From an uncultured Psychroserpens sp. (lineage in GTDB: Bacteria; Bacteroidota; Bacteroidia; Flavobacteriales; Flavobacteriaceae), in assembly GCF_947492715.1 (NCBI RefSeq), contig NZ_CANLNS010000003.1, forward strand, positions 333,363-397,362: DNA of 64,000 bases. Direction: 5' to 3'. Every line of letters starts with the position of its first letter. The first letter of the stretch is position 1. The position numbers were made by a program, and so were the translations under genes. Below, one piece after another: positions 1 to 8,186 of the stretch. The notes beneath the pieces were generated by a model. It saw only the letters and a list, made by a program, of their open reading frames with translations, searched no databases and was not told where the DNA came from.

Positions 1-1572
1 ATAATAATTGTTAATCCATGCACCATTTGGCAAATCTATGGTTGTTGCATATTCTGAAAATAAACGCTCGGTATTGGCGTTCGTGATTTCTAAATCAATC
101 CAGCTCGTCCATGTATTATCAACAGTATTATAGGTGCTTGATGATGAAACATTGGTGATGCTTACATCAGTATTTCTTATGTTTTCTGGCATAATACCAA
201 AAGATTCTTTGTTAAAAAAGACACGCTCTATGGTATTTATTTTGCCATCAGATAACGTTAAATTATCAAGAACAATCCAATTAAAAAATTTAGACAAATA
301 TGGTTTCTGACTCGAAGAAAAGAAATCATCATTTCGATCTTTATTATGACGAACCACATTTAATGTGTTTTGCAGCGATTGTTTGTCAATAGCATAACGC
401 TCAGAATAATTTGGACTATAGAGATAATCTAACGCCTCATGTAAAACCACTCTGTCTTTGGTGTATGATGCTGTAATGCATGCTGGAATGACTAAGAAAC
501 CTAAAAGGGCGAAAGTTATGAGAAGAGCTTTCGAGAAGTGTGCTTTTAGAAAGTTGTAATCTGAGGTTAATTCTTGGATGTGAATAACAAAAAGTACCAA
601 TGGCGTTAGCATTAAAAACCCTACACCAATGGCAATAATAGCAAATACCGAAAGTGGTAAATAGGGTAAGAATACAATAAAAAAGTACAGCGTATAGGCA
701 AATGTAATGCTACGCGCAATAAATAAAAAAAGCCTTTGAGTTGTATTTGAGCCGCTAGGTAAGCAAATTAAAATACCATTTACAAGTGCCAAAACATAAA
801 ACCAGTAATGACTGAAATCTCCAAAAATACCAGTATGTGTACCGCTAAAATGGTCAATTAGAAATCCACTGTTAACGGCAAGTCCCAATAAAGGGAAAAG
901 AATGGCTATGGGTATTTTCCATAAGAACTGATATTTTTTCCAAGCCTTTCCTTTTTTTGTGGCTAGAATATAGATGCCTCGAATTAAGAAGAATAAGAAT
1001 AAAATAACAGCTACAATAGATAAAACGACCATCACGTGTGATCCAAACCCCGAAGTTGTAAAATTCCATAGTGGTAAAATAATTTGGAAGAAAAGATAGC
1101 AAATTATGGGAATGGCTACTGCAGCCAAAATATTCTGCCAAGCTTTATAATCTTTATCTTTTGATGTTAATTTAATGACAATAATAAACAAGGAATGTGC
1201 AAACGTAGGCATTAAAAAAGTACCAACATACAATAGTATGTCTCCAGACAACATCCATCGTGGGATACTCCAAGGCAATATGTCTTGGGTATATAAACTA
1301 TAGATGTATATATAAGCGATATAAACAACCAAACTTATATAAGCATAATACATGGAGATATTTTGCTTCCTAACAATACATGTAATTGTATATCCTAAAT
1401 GTAAAAGGGTTAAGATAATTAAGGTTAGGCCAAACCCTTTCCACAACGATAGATTTTCTTCAGACAATAAGGTTTTAATAATGCTAAAATCGCTATATAC
1501 AATTAGTATTAGAAGCACTACTGGAAGTGTGTTTATAGCTAATAGCCATTTTGGGTTAAGCAAATTTCGCAT
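1..1572 (-). CDS. Polytopic membrane protein with a VIT-like segment; probable MSEP-CTERM-type dedicated exosortase target (5' part only, C-terminus beyond the left window edge)
   Basis: Frame missing from the ORF track because it runs off the edge. Manual translation from ATG at 1572..1570 stays open to base 1: MRNLLNPKWLLAINTLPVVLLILIVYSDFSIIKTLL... multiple TM segments ...TWTSWIDLEITNANTERLFSEYATTIDLPNGAWINNYY. The last part resembles a VIT domain. Start overlaps the end of the exosortase gene. Confidence 0.75.
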   Translation of the reverse strand, partial: MRNLLNPKWLLAINTLPVVLLILIVYSDFSIIKTLLSEENLSLWKGFGLTLIILTLLHLGYTITCIVRKQNISMYYAYISLVVYIAYIYIYSLYTQDILPWSIPRWMLSGDILLYVGTFLMPTFAHSLFIIVIKLTSKDKDYKAWQNILAAVAIPIICYLFFQIILPLWNFTTSGFGSHVMVVLSIVAVILFLFFLIRGIYILATKKGKAWKKYQFLWKIPIAILFPLLGLAVNSGFLIDHFSGTHTGIFGDFSHYWFYVLALVNGILICLPSGSNTTQRLFLFIARSITFAYTLYFFIVFLPYLPLSVFAIIAIGVGFLMLTPLVLFVIHIQELTSDYNFLKAHFSKALLITFALLGFLVIPACITASYTKDRVVLHEALDYLYSPNYSERYAIDKQSLQNTLNVVRHNKDRNDDFFSSSQKPYLSKFFNWIVLDNLTLSDGKINTIERVFFNKESFGIMPENIRNTDVSITNVSSSSTYNTVDNTWTSWIDLEITNANTERLFSEYATTIDLPNGAWINNYY

Positions 1573-2074
1573 GACGTATATTGGATTTAGAAATAAAATG
1601 ATTGGTTAGTAAATAGAACAGAATTAAAAACGTGAGGTATACAAAAACACCTTGGGCCTGATGCATCCATGTATAGTCAAAACTTGTGTTTTTTTCAATG
1701 AAAATTGATATAAGTATTCTAGATATATTTGCAAATAAGGTTAAGAGATAAGTAACTGCAAAAGCGATAGGAAAGACAATTATGTTTTCAAAAAGAGTGC
1801 GTGTATGTTTTAATAATGAAAACATGAAAAGCATAAAGCTAATAAGCCAGAAATTCACTCCAGAGCAGGATTTGTCTATAATGATGTTTAAATTTTCAAA
1901 ATAAAATCCAATAGCGCTTGTGTAAGTGGCATTCTGATTTGCAATGGTTTCGACGACACCATTAATAGGTTTTAGCATAAATAAAACCATATCATTATCT
2001 GCATGAGCATACATGAATTTTAGAATCACCACTAAAACAAAAGCAATAAGGTAATACATACTATTTTTTATCAT
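1556..2074 (-). CDS. xrtK: Exosortase family protein, XrtK-like
   Basis: Small multi-TM protein (172 aa) with exosortase catalytic motifs: Cys in DKSCSGVNFW, Arg in ANISRILISI, His in WMHQAQGVFVYL. Adjacent to a VIT-type target gene. Confidence 0.8.
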   Translation of the reverse strand: MIKNSMYYLIAFVLVVILKFMYAHADNDMVLFMLKPINGVVETIANQNATYTSAIGFYFENLNIIIDKSCSGVNFWLISFMLFMFSLLKHTRTLFENIIVFPIAFAVTYLLTLFANISRILISIFIEKNTSFDYTWMHQAQGVFVYLTFLILFYLLTNHFISKSNIRHAKFA

Positions 2075-2738
2075 CTGCGAGATCTATTTTTGGTATTGTA
2101 AATGCTTTGAGCATCCAATAAGAAATGGCTAAAAAGGAAGCAAAAGTTAATGTAAAAATCCAAGCTTCGGTATTAGGTTCCAATATAATTCTGAAAATAT
2201 CCGAGAATATTTGCAATGGTTCGTTTATAATTTCCCATGAATTATAGCGTAAAAAACGCCCTAAGTATATACCAAAGGCAGTGAGACCAAAAATACTAAG
2301 CATCAAAGGAAAGATATACCTTGATGGCACATACTGTTTTATACGCTTTTCCATATCTGACAGTGAAAGGAAAAATAAAATCAATCCGTTAAATGCGAAA
2401 GATAGAATCACAAGAATATCTAACCACATTAAATGCGATTTAGAGTTTATGAGGTGCAGTAAATCGGTAACAATATAAGGTGCGTTTGGTAAGAAGAGCA
2501 ACCAAATGCTAAACCATATTACGAATACCAATTTGTTTGTTTTAGGAGTACTTATAAGCCCAATTGTAATGGCATATGGAATGATGGCTAAGAATAAATT
2601 CCAGACTAAAAATAATAAATAAAAAGACTGATGCATTTTCATTCTAATCATGAGTAAAACGATACTCAAAGCCATTGAGATTGTGAGTAAAGACAAGATC
2701 TTAAATCGGGTAAAAATGAGTGTTTTTATAGATTCCAT
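2061..2738 (-). CDS. DUF1361 domain-containing membrane protein
   Basis: LVWNLFLAIIPYAITIGL / WLLFLPNAPYIVTDLLHL motifs, multi-TM. Confidence 0.8.
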   Translation of the reverse strand: MESIKTLIFTRFKILSLLTISMALSIVLLMIRMKMHQSFYLLFLVWNLFLAIIPYAITIGLISTPKTNKLVFVIWFSIWLLFLPNAPYIVTDLLHLINSKSHLMWLDILVILSFAFNGLILFFLSLSDMEKRIKQYVPSRYIFPLMLSIFGLTAFGIYLGRFLRYNSWEIINEPLQIFSDIFRIILEPNTEAWIFTLTFASFLAISYWMLKAFTIPKIDLADDKK

Positions 2739-3109
2739 GAGTTTTTAATATTTATGTCGATTAATAAAATGACTAGAATGCCCAAGGTATAGGCAATAAG
2801 ATCGGTAACTTCAAAAGTGCTACCAAGTATGATAACTGCTAATTCACTATGCCTCAAGTTTAAATAATCTAACAGATTAAAAAGTTGTAAAAACTCTATG
2901 GTATAAGCAATAAAGAATACGACAATAGCGATATAGATGGGTTTGGTTTGAATGAAACTGCGGAAAAAACAATAGATCAAAATGACCACCAAGAAATCTC
3001 CAAAGGTGTGTCTTATAAAACCTTCAGATAAAAATATTGCTATACATACTTCTACAAGAAATAGCAACAGACTGGATGCAAAAAAGGATTTGTTGAATTT
3101 GATGGTCAT
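2726..3109 (-). CDS. DUF2809 domain-containing membrane protein
   Basis: FIRHTFGDFLVVILIYCFFRSF motif, VanZ/DUF2809-like small membrane protein; overlaps neighbours. Confidence 0.7.
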   Translation of the reverse strand: MTIKFNKSFFASSLLLFLVEVCIAIFLSEGFIRHTFGDFLVVILIYCFFRSFIQTKPIYIAIVVFFIAYTIEFLQLFNLLDYLNLRHSELAVIILGSTFEVTDLIAYTLGILVILLIDINIKNSWNL

Positions 3110-3735
3110 TTGATTTCTATTTGTTGTCCTAAAAATTTCGGTTCTACATTAAACAATACATCCATTGATGCTTTTGCTCGTGCGAGATATTCTCTGAGCT
3201 GTACTTTAAGTCCGTAACGCCCTTGAACATTTTTAGCATTAAATGCAACGGCATTAATCTCATTATGTTTGGCGAGATAAATGGCACGCTCGTTATGAAA
3301 TTGCTGAGATATAATTGTTATAGAATCCTGACCAAAAATTGCTTTGGCACGTATGACAGAGTCTAATGTTCTGAACCCAGCATAATCTAAAAATATTTTG
3401 TTTTCGGGAATACCTCTGGCAATCAAATCGGTTTTAAATGTTGTAGGTTCGTCATAACTTTTACTTCCGTTATCACCACTTATCAGTATATATTCAATTT
3501 TACCAGACTTATATAGCGCTACGGCAGCATTAATTCTATAACTGTAATACAAGTTGATATTTCCGTTAGATAAAAACTTAGCTGTCCCAAGAAGTAAACC
3601 AACTTTATTTTTTGGTATAGAGCTTGTCGACTTATATATATAATCTTTAGCTTGATAACTTACCATATAGTTGGTGATAATGAGACCAAATAAGAGAAAT
3701 ACAGCGAGGAGCGCTAAAAGTTTAAGTTTCTTCAT
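3106..3735 (-). CDS. SanA/YdcF-like DUF218 (ElyC) protein
   Basis: N-terminal TM then VGLLLGTAKFLSNGNINLYYSYRINAAVALYKSGKIEYILISGDNG...RTLDSVIRAKAIFG...ISQQFHNERAIYLA, characteristic of SanA/DUF218. Confidence 0.85.
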   Translation of the reverse strand: MKKLKLLALLAVFLLFGLIITNYMVSYQAKDYIYKSTSSIPKNKVGLLLGTAKFLSNGNINLYYSYRINAAVALYKSGKIEYILISGDNGSKSYDEPTTFKTDLIARGIPENKIFLDYAGFRTLDSVIRAKAIFGQDSITIISQQFHNERAIYLAKHNEINAVAFNAKNVQGRYGLKVQLREYLARAKASMDVLFNVEPKFLGQQIEIK

Positions 3736-3739
3736 AATA

Positions 3740-4030
3740 TTAAAATAAGTTATAGTAAATCACCACATAGAAATAACCATCTGCGATGGGTATATTAGTG
3801 ATTAAAATGCCTATAGATTTTAAAGTTTTTAGTTTATTGTCTTTAATAATTAAGTATCCAATCAAAACCAAGAGGATCAGACTATTGATCACTATAGCAA
3901 ATAACAGATAGTATAGGTCAATTATTGCAATCCCAGATTCGGTTTTAAAACAAAGTTGTAGTATTAAAAGTAAGGTTCCAATACTAAAAAATGTTAATGC
4001 TGCTTTTGTCACAAATTGTAGTCTATCCAT
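3740..4030 (-). CDS. Small membrane protein of unknown function
   Basis: 96 aa with three predicted hydrophobic segments; tightly packed in the operon. Confidence 0.55.
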   Translation of the reverse strand: MDRLQFVTKAALTFFSIGTLLLILQLCFKTESGIAIIDLYYLLFAIVINSLILLVLIGYLIIKDNKLKTLKSIGILITNIPIADGYFYVVIYYNLF

Positions 4031-4031
4031 T

Positions 4032-4523
4032 TTAATTGAGTATAAGAGTTTTACGCTGTGATCTCGAAAAAATAGCCTGTCTTAAGTCGTTAATATCTAC
4101 ATGAAGCAGGTGTTTGTAATCAAAGTGATGAAACGTGTTAGCCTGTTTTCCAATATGATAAGAGCGGTAGTAATAGTTGTAATAATCGGGTAGTATAACA
4201 ATGCCTAAAATCATGGCACCATAGAGGTAGGGACTACGTTTTCCGTTACCAAAACATAAGCATTGTAAAGCAATTTCATCTTCTACTGTTACGCCATAGC
4301 CTGTTAAGGTGTGATAGGCATCATGGCGTTCTACTTTGGCAATGAGTTCAAAATCGTTAGTGTCTAAAAACTCACCTAGATGTCTACCAAATGAAGATTT
4401 AGGATAATTGAGGAGTTCTGCCCTATAAATACCCCAGGCTTCATGATTTTTAAATAGTTTGGTGTAAAGGTTTTGAGAGTGCTCAAATAACCATTCTATA
4501 AATTGTTTTCGTATGTTTTTCAT
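4032..4523 (-). CDS. Coq4-like protein
   Basis: RHDAYHTLTGYGVTVEDEIALQCLCFGNG matches the Coq4 family HDxxH...E pattern. Confidence 0.7.
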   Translation of the reverse strand: MKNIRKQFIEWLFEHSQNLYTKLFKNHEAWGIYRAELLNYPKSSFGRHLGEFLDTNDFELIAKVERHDAYHTLTGYGVTVEDEIALQCLCFGNGKRSPYLYGAMILGIVILPDYYNYYYRSYHIGKQANTFHHFDYKHLLHVDINDLRQAIFSRSQRKTLILN

Positions 4524-4894
4524 ACCTGTTTGTTTTTAGCAAACCAAATCCATGATTGGCTTGTGGTTATAAAAGCGGACGAAAAAAATGCGATGCTGAA
4601 AATGCTAAAATTGGTAGATATGATTCCAAATGCCGCAATCCCAAAAGTAAAAATAGCATAGTAGGGGAAATACCTTTTATAAACTTGTGTTTTGCTTAAA
4701 CCGTTTTTTTCTGTTATCCAAAACACAGAGCAAATTGTACTTAAAATAACTAGCGACGCTATAAAAAATATGGGTATAAAAGACACCAATACAAGAAGAA
4801 CCATATTGCTTTCTTCAAAGCCTAATCCAGTGATTATCCAAAAGACAAGCGCTGCCAAAACACAAGATTTTGCAAGGTTATTTCGAATATTCAT
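4520..4894 (-). CDS. Small membrane protein of unknown function
   Basis: 124 aa, four hydrophobic segments; 4-nt overlap with the Coq4-like gene. Confidence 0.55.
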   Translation of the reverse strand: MNIRNNLAKSCVLAALVFWIITGLGFEESNMVLLVLVSFIPIFFIASLVILSTICSVFWITEKNGLSKTQVYKRYFPYYAIFTFGIAAFGIISTNFSIFSIAFFSSAFITTSQSWIWFAKNKQV

Positions 4895-4895
4895 A

Positions 4896-6293
4896 TTATT
4901 TAGTTCTAGTATTATGGTCTAATGCAATGTTGTCATAACTCCACTCTTGCCAATCCCGCTGTCTCACCGTACTTAGATAATTCCGGTATTTATTTTCGAT
5001 TCTAAGTCTATTGGCATTTGAAATGATGATATCATCTTTTTTGTTGTGGAGTAGAACAGCATTCCTATTTGTGAGTTTTATGAGATAATCAATGTCATAT
5101 GCTTTTGCCTTTGTAAGATTATAATTGGTGATGGTATAATCCCAATTTATGGCACTTAAAATAACCAACAGAGCAAAGGCTATTTGTGCATTTTTTCGAA
5201 ACAAGAAAATGAGGTTTTTTATATTCAAGACTTTAATAAATGTCGTAACCAGGCCAATAAGGGTAAGGAAAATATAAACATGTACACCAATACGTTTATA
5301 GGTAAGTCCAAATGAACTAATATAATTTTGATTTTTGATAGCAATAAGTGCAATAAGGACAATGTTTAAGATAATCCAGAGGTAAGTAACGGCTTTAAGG
5401 TTTTTATTATTGACGTAAAAATTGAGATCGCCTCTAAAGAAATATAGAATGATAATTATGGCAATAATAATAGAAGCGATAAGCGTATTAATGCCATTGT
5501 GTACTTGATAAGAAAGGGTAGATGCTTTAGTGATATCATGCGTTTTTAAGTACAGAATATCGGTAATGATATATATTACAATTAAAAGATTTAGCAATCC
5601 AAGCAATAAGGTTCCAAGTTGTTTTTCCTTTTTTAATTTTTCTTCGGAAATGTGCTCTGATTTGTTTAAATGGTTAGTTGTTTTTAAATCGGCCAAGGTT
5701 GCCTGTTCTACCTGAATAGGTTTAGAAATGTTGCTGAATAAATAATAGCCTAAAACAGAAAATAGTACCCATTGTATATTGATAAAGTTGAAATTAATTT
5801 GAGAGACTAAATTATTGAACATTGGATTTCCATTTTTATAGAGCATTACAAAAACGATAATAAACACCAACGGAATACCAACAAGTTTAGTGAGGTGAAT
5901 CCAATCTATTTCTTTTTTAGGTTTAACTTGTTCTTTCGTCTGGCTAGCTTCAAAATTTCTGTGAAAAAATCCAGCAATAGAAGTGTAAAGACCATTTAGC
6001 CAATAGATATACACCGAAGTATCACGTTGTGAAACTACACCTATTAAGGTGAAAAATGCGGCGCAATTGGCAATAATTGAAAGGTAAGAGTGTTGCATGA
6101 ATACAATTACAGCCGTTACCAAATAAATAAACGTATGCAGTATCGTTTGTTTGTTTTTAAAGGCGCTTAGATTGTAAAATGCCAATACACCAATCGTTAT
6201 TATAGAAAAAATGGAAAGATTTAGTCCTATATGCTTTTCATAAAAAAGTGTACTGAATGCTAAGGAGGCAATAATGGTTATTATATGTTTCAT
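4896..6293 (-). CDS. DUF4153/DUF4173-type polytopic membrane protein
   Basis: 465 aa, many TM segments; VHNGINTLIASIIIAIIIILYFFRGDLNFY...GLTYKRIGVHVYIFLTLIGLVTTFIKV typical of this family. Confidence 0.75.
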   Translation of the reverse strand: MKHIITIIASLAFSTLFYEKHIGLNLSIFSIITIGVLAFYNLSAFKNKQTILHTFIYLVTAVIVFMQHSYLSIIANCAAFFTLIGVVSQRDTSVYIYWLNGLYTSIAGFFHRNFEASQTKEQVKPKKEIDWIHLTKLVGIPLVFIIVFVMLYKNGNPMFNNLVSQINFNFINIQWVLFSVLGYYLFSNISKPIQVEQATLADLKTTNHLNKSEHISEEKLKKEKQLGTLLLGLLNLLIVIYIITDILYLKTHDITKASTLSYQVHNGINTLIASIIIAIIIILYFFRGDLNFYVNNKNLKAVTYLWIILNIVLIALIAIKNQNYISSFGLTYKRIGVHVYIFLTLIGLVTTFIKVLNIKNLIFLFRKNAQIAFALLVILSAINWDYTITNYNLTKAKAYDIDYLIKLTNRNAVLLHNKKDDIIISNANRLRIENKYRNYLSTVRQRDWQEWSYDNIALDHNTRTK

Positions 6294-6310
6294 AATGCTT
6301 GTTTTAAAGT

Positions 6311-6327
6311 ACTTTGAATTTCAAAGT
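6311..6327. promoter_or_regulatory. Palindromic operator candidate ACTTTGAAtTTCAAAGT
   Basis: Perfect 8-bp inverted repeat around one base, 18-34 nt upstream of the 6293 start codon; same motif at 7134-7152 and 8144-8162. Confidence 0.65.
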
Positions 6328-6352
6328 TTAAGATTAAAAAAAATGACGTTAT

Positions 6353-7117
6353 CTAGGCGTTTATATGGTTTAATGATTTGATTTCTTTTTTATAATTTGA
6401 TGGCAATAGCATGTTTTTAAGTAGGGCGTCTAGCCTTATGGATCTACATAATTTATATAGATAAATAAGAGGTCTTAATAGTGATGCTTTTCTCTTATTT
6501 AAATAAGCATTAACCATTTTTGGGCAAATGAGTCGCTGAGACTCTAGTAACAGTTTATATCTCATAAACCCCAAATGTTTCCTATACTGTTTATAGAGAT
6601 CTTTCGTATAGCTGCTATTATGCAAATTCTCCGTAATATGTAATGAGCGCATGTGTTTAAAATGCACATAATCTTTGGGTAATTCTTGTATGTTCATGCG
6701 CTTTCCTACCTTATAAAAGACCTTATAAACCTCTTCCTTTTCTAGAATATCAAGTGGTCGTTCTAAAATTTCGAAAGATCGAATCGAATAGTCTATGAGC
6801 ATGAACAATACATCTTTATAAGCCCAATTTGGAATGGCTTGCCCGCGTTGTTGTTCTATAGCATGATGTATGCTTGTTATGGTATCAATAGCTTTGTGCG
6901 CCTTTTCTTTTTCAGAAAAAACAATTTTTCGGGCGTAAGAAACCGTAGAAAATAGACGTCCTAAGGGATCCTTGGGAAGTTGTCCGGTAAAATAGAGCCA
7001 ATCTACGGCTTTATTGAGGGCAAACTCGGCAGAAGCACCTGCAAAAACCAAGAGTATGGTGTCGCTTTTGCCCCAAATTTCTCTAACTATTGAGTTTTTA
7101 TCTACAAAGTATGCCAT
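6353..7117 (-). CDS. MpaB/DUF2236 family oxygenase-like protein
   Basis: SIVREIWGKSDTILLVFAGASAEFALNKAVDWLYFTGQLPKDPLGRLFSTVSYAR resembles the DUF2236/rubber oxygenase-MpaB N-terminal motif. Confidence 0.75.
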   Translation of the reverse strand: MAYFVDKNSIVREIWGKSDTILLVFAGASAEFALNKAVDWLYFTGQLPKDPLGRLFSTVSYARKIVFSEKEKAHKAIDTITSIHHAIEQQRGQAIPNWAYKDVLFMLIDYSIRSFEILERPLDILEKEEVYKVFYKVGKRMNIQELPKDYVHFKHMRSLHITENLHNSSYTKDLYKQYRKHLGFMRYKLLLESQRLICPKMVNAYLNKRKASLLRPLIYLYKLCRSIRLDALLKNMLLPSNYKKEIKSLNHINA

Positions 7118-7133
7118 TTTGTTTGTGTTTTTT

Positions 7134-7152
7134 TACTTTGAAATTCAAAGTA
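7134..7152. promoter_or_regulatory. Palindromic operator candidate TACTTTGAAaTTCAAAGTA
   Basis: Perfect 9-bp inverted repeat, 17-35 nt upstream of the 7117 start codon. Confidence 0.7.
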
Positions 7153-7167
7153 GATTTATAAATTTTT

Positions 7168-7461
7168 TTATTGTTTATTAATTAATTTTTCGAGCGCTTC
7201 TATGTGTTTTTTAAATTCGGCTTTACCTAATTTAGTGGCAGAGTAGCGCGTATTTGGTTTTCTACCAATAAATTGTTTTTCCACTTTTATATAATCTGCT
7301 TTTTCTAAAGCTTTTGTATGACTTGCAAGGTTTCCATCTGTTGCGCCTAGTAGGTTTTTTAGCATATTGAAATCTGCATATTCATTAACCATTAAAATAG
7401 ACATAATGCCTAATCTAATGCGATGGTCAAATGCTTTGTTTATGTTGTTAATTATACTCAC
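7168..7461 (-). CDS. Winged-helix transcriptional regulator (HTH_34/MarR-like)
   Basis: INKAFDHRIRLGIMSILMVNEYADFNMLKNLLGATDGNLASHTKALEKADYIKVEKQFIGRKPNTRYSATKLGKAEFKKH; the ORF track extends to 7503, but a GTG at 7461 fits the family N-terminus better. Confidence 0.85.
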   Translation of the reverse strand: MSIINNINKAFDHRIRLGIMSILMVNEYADFNMLKNLLGATDGNLASHTKALEKADYIKVEKQFIGRKPNTRYSATKLGKAEFKKHIEALEKLINKQ

Positions 7462-7506
7462 GCTTCTGGTTTCAGATTCATAATTCAAAGTTATGCAAAG
7501 CAAAAC

Positions 7507-8136
7507 TTATTTCATTCTATCGTACTTAAAATGCATAATAGTTCCATAGAAAATATGACAAACTCCAAATCCTAAGGCCCAAAAAAACAAGCCATAGCCT
7601 AAAAAGTAAGTAGAGATTAATCCAATAATAATCATTGTGATTCCTAAATATCTAATATATCCTAAAGTATACTTGCTGGCATTAACGCAAGCTAAGCCGT
7701 AAAAAATCATCGTTAGAGGAGCAACAAGGGCGTATACATTTTTTTCTAATAGCAACATGATAAAGATGCCTCCAGTAATCAACGGGATTAAAAAATTAAT
7801 AATCAGCCGTTTTGATGTTGAATCCCACATACTTTCGTTTTGCTTCTTGGCTTTTGCATAGCTTAGAACAATACCTGTAAGTATAGACATGACAACCACA
7901 GTGATAGCGACCAGAAAAATGTACATCGTGCTTTCCTCAGTTATGAGTAAGGTTCTGTATCCGTCAACAGTTACCATGTTGTCTGCGTAAATGATGCCAT
8001 AGCCTATGTAAGCCCCTATCAATGCATAGATACCTGCGAGTATTCCAGAGAGACCACTAATGGATAAAAAACGAGATGATTTGCTCATCATAGTTTTAAT
8101 ATCACTTATATCTTTAAGATAATCTTTTGATTCCAT
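7507..8136 (-). CDS. Membrane protein of unknown function, adjacent to HTH regulator
   Basis: 209 aa with about six hydrophobic segments (SGLSGILAGIYALIGAYIGYGII...). Confidence 0.65.
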   Translation of the reverse strand: MESKDYLKDISDIKTMMSKSSRFLSISGLSGILAGIYALIGAYIGYGIIYADNMVTVDGYRTLLITEESTMYIFLVAITVVVMSILTGIVLSYAKAKKQNESMWDSTSKRLIINFLIPLITGGIFIMLLLEKNVYALVAPLTMIFYGLACVNASKYTLGYIRYLGITMIIIGLISTYFLGYGLFFWALGFGVCHIFYGTIMHFKYDRMK

Positions 8137-8143
8137 AATAAAG

Positions 8144-8162
8144 TACTTTGAAATACAAAGTA
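8144..8162. promoter_or_regulatory. Palindromic operator candidate TACTTTGAAaTACAAAGTA
   Basis: Inverted repeat with one mismatch, 8-26 nt upstream of the 8136 start codon; third copy of the motif. Confidence 0.65.
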
Positions 8163-8186
8163 AAAAAAATAAAGCGAAATACGCAA

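Noticed and set aside
872-1141. 89-aa minus ORF in the track
   Set aside because: Alternate frame inside the long open minus-strand membrane-protein gene (1-1572).
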